Shown: positions 38,199 through 46,621, numbered from the stretch's first letter. The stretch is 64,000 nucleotides of DNA from Alkalicoccus chagannorensis DSM 18086 (GCF_000429725.1 NZ_AUCK01000013.1:1-64000), one strand, 5' to 3'. A program made the numbers and translations. Notes: generated by a model from the sequence alone, not told the origin.

Positions 38199-38981
38199 TT
38201 ATTCCTGGCCGACGGTTTCGTCTTCGATGCCAAGTTCTTCTTTGATCCAGTCGTACCCTTGCTCTTCCAGCTTCTGAGCGAGTTCTGGTCCGCCTGATTT
38301 TACGATGCGTCCCTGCATCATCACGTGCACGTAGTCCGGCTCAATGTAGTTCAGAAGACGCTGGTAGTGCGTGATAATCATGCAGCCGAAGTCGTCGGTG
38401 CGGAGCTGATTGATGCCTTTCGCTACGACTTTTAGTGCGTCGATGTCAAGACCGGAGTCGATCTCATCGAGGATGGCCATTTTCGGTTCCAGCATCAGCA
38501 GCTGAAGGATTTCGTTCCGCTTCTTCTCGCCACCGGAAAAACCTTCGTTCAGGTACCGGTGCTGGAAGGACTGGTCGATTTCCAGAGTGCCCATCTTTTC
38601 GTCGATTTTACGGATGAACTGCATCAGAGAAACCTGATCGCCTTCTTCACGATCCGCGTTCATAGCAGAACGGATGAAGTCCGCGTTTGTCACACCGGAC
38701 ACTTCACTAGGATACTGCATCGCGAGGAACAAGCCGGCACGGGCGCGCTCGTCTACTTCCATCTCAAACAGATCATCGCCGTTAAATGTTGCTTCTCCGC
38801 TTGTTACCTCGTAGTTCGGGTGACCCATGAGGGCGGAAGCGAGGGTGGATTTACCTGTTCCGTTCGGTCCCATGATCGCGTGGATTTCTCCACCTTTCAC
38901 ATCGATACCGAATCCTTTCAGAATCTCTTTATCTTCAATAGAAACGTGAAGATCTTTTACGTTCAGGCTAGGTTTCGTCAT
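38199..38981 (-). CDS. sufC: SufC, ABC-type ATPase of Fe-S assembly
   Basis: Predicted 260-residue soluble ABC ATPase driving SufBCD. Walker A GPNGTGKST at residues 38-46, signature FSGGEKKRNEI near 151-161, Walker B MAILDEIDSGLD near 172-183. ATG 38981 follows GGAGG by 8 nt; an in-frame extension to 39050 lacks family similarity. First gene of the operon. Confidence 0.96.
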   Translation of the reverse strand: MTKPSLNVKDLHVSIEDKEILKGFGIDVKGGEIHAIMGPNGTGKSTLASALMGHPNYEVTSGEATFNGDDLFEMEVDERARAGLFLAMQYPSEVSGVTNADFIRSAMNADREEGDQVSLMQFIRKIDEKMGTLEIDQSFQHRYLNEGFSGGEKKRNEILQLLMLEPKMAILDEIDSGLDIDALKVVAKGINQLRTDDFGCMIITHYQRLLNYIEPDYVHVMMQGRIVKSGGPELAQKLEEQGYDWIKEELGIEDETVGQE

Positions 38982-39091
38982 GACAAATACCTCCATTAAT
39001 TTTGAAAATTGTTTTATTCCCGTGTTATGATAGACATTGTGTCTCTTCATAATAATGAATCACACAGGGATTACTAATTATTCTTGTTCTA

Positions 39092-39120
39092 ATCTTATCG
39101 TAAATATAAATTGAGTTCAA
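39092..39120 (-). promoter_or_regulatory. suf operon promoter
   Basis: Minus strand -35 TTGAAC (39115-39120), 17-nt spacer, -10 TAAGAT (39092-39097). Leader of about 100 nt; no recognised operator. Confidence 0.65.
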
Positions 39121-39383
39121 GGAAAAGAGCGTAATCTTTTTTTCGCGCAGCGGCGGCTTTCTTTATGTATGTGCCTGATTGTTGAAGCTCATGACAGGTG
39201 TGTTCCATTCTCAATGGAGCTCTTTTTTTCGTTTCTAATTGAGAACGATGTTCATTCTATTCCACGATCCCTTCCTCCCCTTCCACAGCTCGGGCAGCGC
39301 TATTTCGTCCAACGAGCACGGACAGCGGACAAAGCCGCCGCTTTTTCCATACAGATGCCCCCTCGCCTCCCTCGATGAAAACA

Positions 39384-39645
39384 GGTTCTATAATTCATGT
39401 TGGGGCAGGCGTACATGTCCGTGGCATCTTTTCTTCCGTTTCAGACGGACGCCTGCCAAAGGACACTGTCCCCAACGCCACTCGCGCTGCGGGGAGAATG
39501 TTCGGACTGCGCTCCACCCTCTGGCGTCGCCGCCCTTCACTCATAAAAAGAGTTCGTTTTTTTCTTTTCAAAGAGAAACATCGATGCCAATTGAAAAGCC
39601 TCTGAGCATTCTGAGCCTATTCACACCACTATGTGAATGAGAACC
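39384..39645 (-). mobile_element. Family A MITE-like element, reverse orientation
   Basis: 262 bp in inverted orientation relative to the other copies: AGAACC-complement end at 39384 and the GGTTCTCATTCACAT end complementing 39645. Core GGCGGCGACGCCAGAGGG is present on the minus strand. It is flanked by TGAAAACA (39376-39383) and TGAAAGCA (39646-39653), an 8-bp duplication with one change. It interrupts a sequence resembling the family B tail (CTCGATGAAAACA then AAGACATTCTTATCAC). Confidence 0.8.
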
Positions 39646-39681
39646 TGAAAGCAAAGACATTCTTATCACCCTATGAAAAAA

Positions 39682-39703
39682 CCATCGACCAGATGATCGA
39701 TGG
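39682..39703 (-). terminator. Terminator after the 39.7 kb small frame
   Basis: CCATCGA (39682-39688) pairs with TCGATGG (39697-39703); T6 follows on the minus strand. Confidence 0.75.
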
Positions 39704-39714
39704 ATGATTCGTGC

Positions 39715-39858
39715 TTATAGGCTGTTCAGTGTGCTCACCAGCTGTTGACTCTCCAGGTATTCTTTCTCGCGTGTCTTTTCCACTTCCAGACGATTCTCCA
39801 GTTTACTATTGTACTCAGCGTACCCCATGCCGTGTGAGCTGTGCATCGCTTTTTCCAT
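39715..39858 (-). CDS. Possible small charged protein
   Basis: I do not recognise this frame. From ATG 39858 it encodes 47 residues, rich in Glu, Lys and Leu and likely helical (MGYAEYNSKLENRLEVEKTR, then EKEYLESQQLVSTLN). The frame continues upstream without stop to 39894 (IHQIDNKQTTE), where an ATT would sit 9 nt after GGAAGGA. It is followed 11 bp later by a terminator and preceded by a plausible promoter (39946-39974), which suggests a real transcript. The start codon is unsettled and no ATG has a good ribosome binding site. Confidence 0.45.
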   Translation of the reverse strand: MEKAMHSSHGMGYAEYNSKLENRLEVEKTREKEYLESQQLVSTLNSL

Positions 39859-39945
39859 TTCTGTTGTCTGTTTGTTGTCGATCTGGTGGATAATGAATCA
39901 CATTCCTTCCAAAGAGTTTTGCCGGTGTGAACCGAACTGATGATA

Positions 39946-39974
39946 ATCTTACCACGGCGCTTCTTGTGAACCAA
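39946..39974 (-). promoter_or_regulatory. Putative promoter of the small 39.7 kb transcript
   Basis: -35 TTGGTT (39969-39974), 17-nt spacer, -10 TAAGAT (39946-39951) on the minus strand. Confidence 0.4.
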
Positions 39975-39979
39975 TGCGC

Positions 39980-40517
39980 ATTCATTGGTATATTTTCTGA
40001 CAATTCTTTCTTTGCACCCCAATGAAAACCTCACATCTTCCAAAGCAATGATTTGTTCGATTTTCTCCCAAATGCTCTGGATTGCTCGACCTCGACGGAA
40101 GAAAACCTCACAATGAATATGATGGAGCGTTTGGCAGCAGCACCAGCCGGATACCGCGGCGGTTGCTCTCGGATTGTCGAAAAAGAAAATACAAGCACCG
40201 TCTGCTGCGCCAAAAAGAGCGGCTTTTCCCTAAGCTTTTCAGCAGCATAGAAATAAGATGCCCCGTCGGAAGCGTCCAAGAATCCATACGGACGCAGGGC
40301 GGCGTGTTCCCGGCGTTCAATGGCCCAATATCAAGCCGGTGGCTCCTTGTTTCTTCAGGGCGTCCCGCCTGCTTCAAGCAGATGGACATCTCCTTTTTTC
40401 CGTGAAACGACCCGCTTTCCGCCGCTGCCATGCCCTCCAGGCAGCGAAAATAGCCAAGAAGGCGTACCTTCAAAAGCGGAAGCAGCCAACGGAATACGCA
40501 TACTGGATAAACAGACT
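39980..40517. other. Intergenic stretch upstream of the small frame and downstream of metQ
   Basis: About 540 bp in which I find no credible gene, RNA or recognised repeat. Several overlapping frames of 60-120 codons exist but lack ribosome binding sites and recognisable domains. Confidence 0.45.
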
Positions 40518-40549
40518 GAGGGCCGCTGCAGTTCGCTGCAGCGGCCCTC
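40518..40549. terminator. metNIQ operon terminator
   Basis: GAGGGCCGCTGCAG (40518-40531) is perfectly complementary to CTGCAGCGGCCCTC (40536-40549) with loop TTCG. The T-tract on the minus strand is imperfect (TCTGTTT). Confidence 0.8.
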
Positions 40550-40564
40550 TTCGACTCGACATGT

Positions 40565-41560
40565 TTACTGGTCCAGATAGTGAACGACGGAACCTTCGTA
40601 CTCTTCGTCGATAAAGTCTTTTACATCCTCGGAACGGAGCACATCGACCAGTGTTTCGATTCGCTCGTCGCCTTCATCTTCACTGCGGACAGCGATCACA
40701 TTGAAGTATGGGTTGTCTTCTACTTCTTCGCTGGCGATTGGATCTTCAGACGGATTCAGGCCGGCGTCTAGTGCATAGTTGGAGTTGATTTGAATCGCGT
40801 CGGCTTCGTTGTTCTCATATGCCGTCGGCAGCAGTGCTGCTTCGACGTTTGCCTGGAATTCAAAGTCATTCGGATTCTCTGCGATATCTTCAATCGTCGC
40901 TTCGATGCCTGCTCCTTCTTCCAGTTCAATCAATCCTTCTGTCTCCAGCACATTCAGGATACGTCCCTGATCTGCAACGGAATCAGACATGAGGATCAGT
41001 GCGCCCTCGGGCAGATCGCTGAGGCTGTCGTAATCCTGGGAATAGATACCAATCGGCTCGACGTGGATTTCACCCGCATTGACAAAATCGTAGTCAAATT
41101 CATCAATCTGGGAATCAAGATACGGAACGTGCTGGAAGTAGTTTGCATCCAGTTCTCCTTCATCCAGCGCCTGGTTCGGCAGGATGTAATCGTTAAAGGT
41201 TGTGATTTCAAGGTCGATTCCTTCGTCTTCGAGAAGCGGCTGGGCAAATTCAAGCACTTCCGCATGCGGCACGTTCGTGGCGCCGACGTTGAGCGGTTCC
41301 ATGTCTCCGGCTGCTTCGTTGTTTTCATTATTGTTCTCGTTATTGTTTTCGTTGTTGTCATCCATGTTGTTTTCTTCGTTATCATCGTTGTTCACATTCT
41401 CGTTGTCCTCATCGGAATTGTTATCGTTGACGTTGTTCTCGACGTTATTGCCACCGGCATTGTTATCAATTTCGGTCGTCGTGTTGTTATCCTCTCCGCA
41501 TGCAGCAAGCAGTGCCACGGAAGCGAGAGTAAACCCAGCTAGTTGACATGTCTTTTTCAT
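40565..41560 (-). CDS. metQ: Methionine ABC transporter substrate-binding lipoprotein MetQ
   Basis: Predicted 331-residue NlpA/MetQ-family lipoprotein that delivers methionine to MetNI. Lipoprotein signal ends at LLAAC. About 60 residues that follow are almost only Asn, Asp and Glu, an unusually long linker. The binding domain then starts LNVGATNVPHAEVLEFAQPLL and contains FNDYILPNQALDEGELDANYFQHVPYLD, a family hallmark. I start at ATG 41560, ten nt after GGAGG; the ATG at 41569 is too close to that site. Third gene after metN and metI; under SAM riboswitch control. Confidence 0.94.
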   Translation of the reverse strand: MKKTCQLAGFTLASVALLAACGEDNNTTTEIDNNAGGNNVENNVNDNNSDEDNENVNNDDNEENNMDDNNENNNENNNENNEAAGDMEPLNVGATNVPHAEVLEFAQPLLEDEGIDLEITTFNDYILPNQALDEGELDANYFQHVPYLDSQIDEFDYDFVNAGEIHVEPIGIYSQDYDSLSDLPEGALILMSDSVADQGRILNVLETEGLIELEEGAGIEATIEDIAENPNDFEFQANVEAALLPTAYENNEADAIQINSNYALDAGLNPSEDPIASEEVEDNPYFNVIAVRSEDEGDERIETLVDVLRSEDVKDFIDEEYEGSVVHYLDQ

Positions 41561-41592
41561 TTTGTTCATTCCTCCATCAAGTTAGTATTTCT

Positions 41593-42279
41593 TTATCTTT
41601 TATCCAGAACTTTGGTGACGGTGTCGCCAATGAACTGAAGGATAAACACAAGCAGTAATACAATAATCGTAGCCGTGAAGGTTATATCCGGCTGATTACG
41701 CTGGAAGCCGTCCCGGAAGGCGAGATCCCCGAGTCCTCCTGCTCCGATGACGCCGGCCATCGCCGTGTAGCTGACGAGTGCAATGGCAGTCACCGTAATG
41801 CCCGACACCAGTGCCGGCATCGATTCTGGAAGCAGTACTTTCTGAATGATCTGCCCGTTCGTTGCGCCCATGGCCTTAGAAGCTTCAATGACCCCTTTAT
41901 CGATTTCCCGCAGGGCGATTTCCACCATTCTTGCATAGAAAGGGGCAGCGCCGATGATCAGTGCCGGCAGCGCCGCCGACGGCCCGAGCATGGTTCCTAC
42001 AATCATCCGAGTGAACGGAATCAAAAGCACAATCAAGATGATAAACGGAATCGACCGGAAGATATTCACGTATGCGCCGATGACGAAATGAGCGGCTTTG
42101 TTCTCCCATAACTGCCCTCTGTCCGTGAGAAACAGCAGCAGCCCGAAAATAATACCGAATACAAAGGTGAAAAACAGGGCGATGACGGACATGTAGATGG
42201 TTTCCAGCGTCGCATCCCACATGTTCTCCCAGTTGATGTTTTCCAGCATCAAAGCGCTGCCCATGATGAATTCAGGCAT
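41593..42279 (-). CDS. metI: Methionine ABC transporter permease MetI
   Basis: Predicted 228-residue permease with five or six helices. The EAA loop EIDKGVIEASKAMGATNGQIIQKVLLPESMPALVSGITVT, which contacts MetN, is at about residues 133-173. ATG 42279 overlaps the metN stop by 8 nt and has GGAGGTGATC upstream. Imports methionine together with MetN and MetQ. Confidence 0.95.
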   Translation of the reverse strand: MPEFIMGSALMLENINWENMWDATLETIYMSVIALFFTFVFGIIFGLLLFLTDRGQLWENKAAHFVIGAYVNIFRSIPFIILIVLLIPFTRMIVGTMLGPSAALPALIIGAAPFYARMVEIALREIDKGVIEASKAMGATNGQIIQKVLLPESMPALVSGITVTAIALVSYTAMAGVIGAGGLGDLAFRDGFQRNQPDITFTATIIVLLLVFILQFIGDTVTKVLDKR

Positions 42280-43291
42280 GACGGATCACCTCCACTTCCA
42301 CCTGCTGTTCTTTGATGAAAGCGATGGCGTCTTCTGCCTGAGCACCGGTGATGCTGATGAACAGCGAACCATAGGATCCGTGCTGCGTCTGGGAGATCTT
42401 CCCCTGCAGAATACTGACTTCGACATCGTAGGCACGCACGACATCGTTGATCAGTGGACGCTGCGCTTCGCTGCCTACAAACGTCAGCTGCAGCACATGG
42501 CCGATGCTGTCATCTTCAAACAAATGACGCAGTGCCTCCTCGGTTTCTTCCGGTTCGGTCACCTGCCGGACAAACTCCTTGGTCATGTCCTGCTGGGGAC
42601 GGCGGAAAACTTCGAGCACATCGCCCTGCTCTACGACCGATCCGTTCTCCATCACAGCCACGCGGTGGCAGATTTTGCGGATGACATGCATTTCATGTGT
42701 GATGAGCACGATCGTCAATCCAAGCTTTTTATTGATATCGACGAGCAGGTCGAGAATAGAATCCGTCGTTTTCGGATCCAGTGCCGAGGTCGCTTCGTCA
42801 CAGAGGAGTACCTTCGGATTGTTCGCAAGCGCTCTTGCTATGCCGACACGCTGTTTCTGCCCGCCGCTGAGCTGAGCGGGATAGGAGCCGCCCCGGCCTT
42901 CCAGACCAACCAGCTCAATCAATTCATTCACACGCTGTTTCTGTTCAGCTTTGGGAACGCCTTTGATTTCCAGCGGGAAGGCGATGTTGTCCGCTACGGT
43001 CCGGGACCAGAGGAGGTTGAAATGCTGGAAAATCATTCCGATTTCCTGCCGTGCTTCGCGCAGCGCTCTTTTTCCGAGCGTGTTCATGCTTCGTCCGGCA
43101 ACTTCTACTTCCCCGGATGACGGAGCTTCGAGCATATTAAGCATGCGGATCAACGTGGACTTGCCAGCGCCGCTGTAGCCGATCACGCCAAAGATTTCGC
43201 CTTGATCGATCGAAAGATCAATATGATCGACAGCGGTCACGCTGCCGTCTTTGGTTTGAAATGTCTTCGCGAGTTTGGAGAGCGTAATCAC
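42272..43291 (-). CDS. metN: Methionine ABC transporter ATPase MetN
   Basis: Predicted 339-residue ATPase. Walker A GYSGAGKST at residues 38-46, signature LSGGQKQRVGIARAL near 140-154, Walker B KVLLCDEATSALD near 161-173. The last 90 residues form the NIL domain (VEVSILQGKISQTQHGSYGSLFISITG) that senses methionine and inhibits transport. First gene of metNIQ, downstream of a SAM riboswitch. Confidence 0.96.
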   Translation of the reverse strand: MITLSKLAKTFQTKDGSVTAVDHIDLSIDQGEIFGVIGYSGAGKSTLIRMLNMLEAPSSGEVEVAGRSMNTLGKRALREARQEIGMIFQHFNLLWSRTVADNIAFPLEIKGVPKAEQKQRVNELIELVGLEGRGGSYPAQLSGGQKQRVGIARALANNPKVLLCDEATSALDPKTTDSILDLLVDINKKLGLTIVLITHEMHVIRKICHRVAVMENGSVVEQGDVLEVFRRPQQDMTKEFVRQVTEPEETEEALRHLFEDDSIGHVLQLTFVGSEAQRPLINDVVRAYDVEVSILQGKISQTQHGSYGSLFISITGAQAEDAIAFIKEQQVEVEVIRHA

Positions 43292-43503
43292 CGTGGAACT
43301 CCTTTCTTCTCTCTAAAAGAGATTAAACTACCCTGTTTTGTCTGTTTAACGCACAAACGTGCAGAGACGCATCCTCTCCCTGGCCGGGGGTGCGTGCACT
43401 GCTGCCGGTCTTAGAGAAGGCACATGCGCTCGCTTTTCCGCGCAGCGGAAAGCACTCATGCTGTGCTTCAACGTACTGTCATGCAAAGTTGTTAAAATGA
43501 AAG

Positions 43504-43535
43504 ACCCTTCATCCCGGATTGGGACAGAAGGGCCT
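43504..43535 (-). terminator. SAM riboswitch terminator
   Basis: GACCCTTC-A-TCCC (43504-43516) pairs with GGGA-CA-GAAGGGCC (43522-43535). On the minus strand TCTTTCATTTT follows. Lies between the SAM aptamer and metN. Confidence 0.85.
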
Positions 43536-43553
43536 GTGAAGTCATCTGTCTCC

Positions 43554-43649
43554 TCATCTTCCGGTCATACCGTGGAATTGGCACCTGGCAGCTGCATGCT
43601 GTCGGTTGCCGGGTTTCATCGGGCCATTCCCTCCACCTCTCTTGATAAG
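43554..43649 (-). promoter_or_regulatory. SAM-I riboswitch (S box)
   Basis: The minus-strand transcript starts CTTATCAAGAGAGGTGGAGG (43630-43649), continues GGCCCGATGAAACCCGGCAA (centre) and GCCAGGTGCCAATTCC, and closes with GGAAGATGAG (43554-43563). These are the signature elements of the S box. A terminator follows, so metNIQ is shut off when S-adenosylmethionine is abundant. Confidence 0.95.
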
Positions 43650-43675
43650 AAGTATGTTGTTGAAGTCTAAGATGG

Positions 43676-43704
43676 ATAATATCACCCTCATCTGTCCCTG
43701 TCAA
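43676..43704 (-). promoter_or_regulatory. metNIQ promoter
   Basis: -35 TTGACA (43699-43704), 17-nt spacer, -10 TATTAT (43676-43681) on the minus strand, about 27 bp before the riboswitch begins. Confidence 0.85.
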
Positions 43705-43793
43705 TAAAATCGTGCTGTTTCATGCTCTGCTCTCTTTCTGAGCGTCCAAGAATCTGTACAGGAACAGGTCCTGTCCCTGCATGCGGACAGCAG

Positions 43794-43833
43794 AAGGGGT
43801 GCCCGGCTTGCTGCGGGGCACCCCTTCCTTTGT
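43794..43833. terminator. Hairpin downstream of gcvH
   Basis: AAGGGGTGCCC (43794-43804) pairs with GGGCACCCCTT (43816-43826). The T-tract is poor on the minus strand (CTTCTGCTG) and better on the plus strand (CCTTTGTTT). Confidence 0.6.
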
Positions 43834-43847
43834 TTCCATGCGGATGA

Positions 43848-44231
43848 TTAGTCCTGATTGATCATTTCCTGGTAGGCTTCTGCCGACATCAGCTTTTCCA
43901 GATCCCCTTTACTGGATGGCTCCACGGTAATCATCCACGCTTTTTCATATGGAGATTCGTTCACGAGCTCTGGTGCATCTTCCAGTTCGCTGTTCACTGC
44001 AGTCACCTTTCCGCTGACCGGGGCGTACAGTTCAGAAACCGTTTTGACGGATTCTACACTGCCAAATGGTTCATCTGCTTTGATTTCATCTCCTTCTTCG
44101 GGAAGTTCTACGAAGACGATATCTCCCAGTTCGGACTGGGCAAAGTCGGTGATGCCGATGCGGAGCGTTTCCCCTTCCTCTTTGACCCATTCGTGCTCTT
44201 CTGAATACTTGTAGTCTTGCGGCAGGCTCAT
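43848..44231 (-). CDS. gcvH: Glycine cleavage system H protein
   Basis: Predicted 127-residue H protein, a lipoyl carrier in glycine cleavage and, in Bacillus, a hub for lipoate transfer. Lipoylated lysine is K63 in [14 protein letters not shown]-terminal YSEEHEWVK and C-terminal YQEMINQ-type end are standard. ATG 44231 follows GGAGG by 8 nt. gcvT and gcvP are not adjacent. LipA at 22 kb would supply its lipoyl group. Confidence 0.95.
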   Translation of the reverse strand: MSLPQDYKYSEEHEWVKEEGETLRIGITDFAQSELGDIVFVELPEEGDEIKADEPFGSVESVKTVSELYAPVSGKVTAVNSELEDAPELVNESPYEKAWMITVEPSSKGDLEKLMSAEAYQEMINQD

Positions 44232-44364
44232 GTACGATCCCTCCATCTTAAGTATATGTTGTGCGGGCCAGCCTAAGCTGTCTCTTCCACTATAATACAT
44301 TGTTCCATCCACCCGCAACTGACGCCGGCATTGTTTCTCCTTTTCATGCCGACAAAGAAAGCGG

Positions 44365-44721
44365 TTACGTCCAGGCTTCCTCGTACTGCTCCGGTTTAAA
44401 GCCGAGGGTGACGATTTTTCCGTCGGAGGCAATCGGCCGTTTTATCAGCATGCCGTCCGAAGCAAGAAGCTCCCGCTGCTCCTCTTCGCTCATATCCGGC
44501 AGCCGGTCTTTCAGGCCGAGCTGACGGTACTGCTGTCCGCTCGTATTAAAAAATCGTTTCAGGGGAAGACCCGCTGTTTCCTGCAACTGCTTGATTTCCT
44601 CTGCTGTCGGCGTGTGATCCACGATCGATACAGCCTCATAGGAAACGCCGTGCTCTTCCATCCATTTTTTTGCGTTTCTGCACGTCGAACATTTCGGGTA
44701 CTCATAAAACGTGACACTCAT
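44365..44721 (-). CDS. yusI: ArsC/Spx-like thioredoxin-fold protein YusI
   Basis: Predicted 118-residue ArsC-family protein (ArsC/Spx/YffB type). [13 protein letters not shown] (C11-x2-C14) is near the N-terminus, [15 protein letters not shown] near 52-66, and the conserved LIKRPI near 92-97. Arsenate reductase activity is often assigned automatically; the arrangement next to gcvH matches B. subtilis yusI, function unknown. Confidence 0.88.
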   Translation of the reverse strand: MSVTFYEYPKCSTCRNAKKWMEEHGVSYEAVSIVDHTPTAEEIKQLQETAGLPLKRFFNTSGQQYRQLGLKDRLPDMSEEEQRELLASDGMLIKRPIASDGKIVTLGFKPEQYEEAWT

Positions 44722-44885
44722 CCTGAAGTCCTCCTCGGCGATTGTTTTTTCTTATACATGTTCATTTTCTCTCGTTGGGGTGGAAAACTCAAGGCTTTTC
44801 CTCCGGGCTCAAAGGAGAATTCCCGCAGCCATAGGGGGGTCAGCAGAGATCTTCTTTCGTTTTCGTGGAAGCATGTGATATACTC

Positions 44886-44900
44886 AAATCGTAACGATTT
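44886..44900. promoter_or_regulatory. 15-bp palindrome at the flavoprotein promoter
   Basis: AAATCGTAACGATTT, two 7-bp arms around a single A, immediately downstream of a -10-like TATACT (44879-44884) and 19 bp before the ribosome binding site. An operator is likely by position. The AAATCGTAA half resembles a Zur half-site, but the spacing of the full Zur box is not present. Confidence 0.4.
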
Positions 44901-44932
44901 CGTTTTAACTATTTTTGCAGAGGAGTAATGCT

Positions 44933-46099
44933 GTGTATACATGGATTATTATCGGGGGCGGTATCCAGGGGATGACCGCAGCCGTTCATTTTATCGAACA
45001 GAAGCTCTGCCGGCCGGAGGAGCTGGCCGTCATCGATCCACATGAAGAGCCGATGAACGTGTGGTCCGAACGGACAGGGCGCATCCACATGCCGTACCTC
45101 CGCTCTTCGTTCGTGCACCATCTTTCCTCCGACCCTTTTGCTCTGGAAAAGTCCGCTTCATCCAGGGAGGACTTTTACGGCCGTTACCAGCGGCCTTCCC
45201 TCTCGCTGTTCAATCGTTTCTCCCGCCGCACCTTAGAAGCGCTGGGCTGCACCGAAAACTGGGTGCAGGGACGTGCTGCCTCATTGGAAAAGCAGGAGGA
45301 AGGATGGACCGTGCATTTGGAAGACGGGCGCGCGCTGCAGAGCCGGTACGTCCTGGCGGCAGTCGGTGCAAATGAAACGCCGTATGTACCACCGGCACTT
45401 CAAGGGCATGCATCCCATGTTTTTGCCGAAACCAGCCCGCTCGAGCAGGCTGCTCCTCCTGCTGCTGTCATCGGCGGCGGCATCACGGCAGCCCACACGG
45501 CCCTCCACCTGGCCGGACACATGCCGGGACTGGTGACGCTCGTGTCCAGAAACCCGCTGCGGGTCCGCGCCTTCGATGCGGATCCGGGATGGCTCGGCCC
45601 TAAAAAGATGCACCGCTTCATGGAGTATGATTACGAGAACAGACGCCGCTGCATTCACGAAGCCCGACACACCGGTACGATGACAAGAGAACTGTACTTT
45701 CGTCTTCTGCAGGCGGAACGAAAAGGCCTCCTGCACCGCCGGGTGGAGGAGCCCGTCGAAGCGGTGCCCCATGGAAGCTCCACCACGCTTATCGGATCGA
45801 AAGGGACGCACCTCGGCCAATTTCATAGCGTCATTGCCTGCACAGGTTTTCAGCAGCGCCTTCCCGCGTCGGGACTGCTGCAGCCGCTCATCGAAACATA
45901 CAGCCTCCCCTGCGCGGCATGCGGCTGGCCGGTCCTTTCTGCTTCACTCATGTGGCAGGAAGGTCTTTTCGCCTCTGGAGCCCTGGCGGAGCTCGAAATC
46001 GGTCCGTCCGCCAGAAACATTGCAGGCGCTCAGCGTGCCGCCCGTCGAATCACTGCCTATTTTCAGAAGCGCCAGGCCGCGGAGCTGCAGCTAAGATAA
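44933..46099 (+). CDS. FAD/NAD(P)-binding oxidoreductase, unknown substrate
   Basis: Predicted 388-residue flavoprotein with two Rossmann motifs: GGGIQGMTAA at residues 8-17 and AVIGGGITAAHTALHLAG near 177-194, plus ACTGFQQRLP near 301. It resembles the single-component FAD/NAD(P)-binding proteins related to N-hydroxylating monooxygenases and the YdhS-like group, but I cannot name a substrate. GTG 44933 follows GAGGAG; a TTG at 44915 lies before that site. Stands alone with its own promoter and a nearby palindromic operator candidate. GC-rich codons compared with neighbours. Confidence 0.78.
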   Translation: MYTWIIIGGGIQGMTAAVHFIEQKLCRPEELAVIDPHEEPMNVWSERTGRIHMPYLRSSFVHHLSSDPFALEKSASSREDFYGRYQRPSLSLFNRFSRRTLEALGCTENWVQGRAASLEKQEEGWTVHLEDGRALQSRYVLAAVGANETPYVPPALQGHASHVFAETSPLEQAAPPAAVIGGGITAAHTALHLAGHMPGLVTLVSRNPLRVRAFDADPGWLGPKKMHRFMEYDYENRRRCIHEARHTGTMTRELYFRLLQAERKGLLHRRVEEPVEAVPHGSSTTLIGSKGTHLGQFHSVIACTGFQQRLPASGLLQPLIETYSLPCAACGWPVLSASLMWQEGLFASGALAELEIGPSARNIAGAQRAARRITAYFQKRQAAELQLR

Positions 46100-46189
46100 A
46101 TCAGCTCTGGAACGATGTGAAGAGGAGCTGCCTGCGTTTTCCGGAAGGCTCCTCCTGCCGTGGCCCCTTCTCTCCTTCCAACGGAAAGG

Positions 46190-46617
46190 AACAAAAGCGC
46201 AAAGCGCCTTTCGTTCGGAACGGCGTGCGGAAGCGCTGCAATCTTTTTGAGGGAAGAAAACGTTCTTTGTTTCTTCCCGAGCAGCGCATGGAGCCGCCGT
46301 CACACTGTATGAAAACTTATACATTTCTATACTAGAACAAAAGCGCAAAGCGCCTTTTGGTCGGAACGGCGTGTACCGCAGGTTTTGAAGGGAAGAACAC
46401 GTGCTTCGTTCTTCCCGTGCAGCGCATGAAGCCGTCGTCTTCTTGTATGAGAACTTATATATTCCTATACTAGAACAAAAGCGCAAAGCGCCTTTTGATC
46501 GGAACGGCGTGCGGAAGCGCTGCAAGCTTTTTGAGGGAAGAAAACGTTCTTTGTTTCTTCCCGAGCAGCGCATGGAGCCGCCGTCACACTGTATGAAAAC
46601 TTATACATTCCTATACT
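46190..46617 (+). repeat. Three tandem family B repeats
   Basis: Units begin AACAAAAGCGCAAAGCGCCT-like at 46190, 46336 and 46474 (periods 146 and 138) and each ends near ACTTATACATTCCTATACTA. Each unit carries nested arms: GCGCTGC / GCAGCGC outside (in two of three copies) and GGGAAGAA / TTCTTCCC inside. The first and third units are the most alike. Single copies occur near 12.1 and 25.5 kb. No coding sense in either direction. Confidence 0.88.
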
Positions 46618-46621
46618 ACAA

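Noticed and set aside
39735-40043. 102-codon minus-strand frame rich in Lys, Arg and Trp
   Set aside because: Out of frame with the better-supported small frame in the same place; composition is unlike neighbouring proteins and it has no usable start site.
44886-44900. Full Zur box
   Set aside because: The standard Zur site needs two AAATCGTAAT-like halves around a central base with more space; here the arms overlap, so only a loose resemblance remains.
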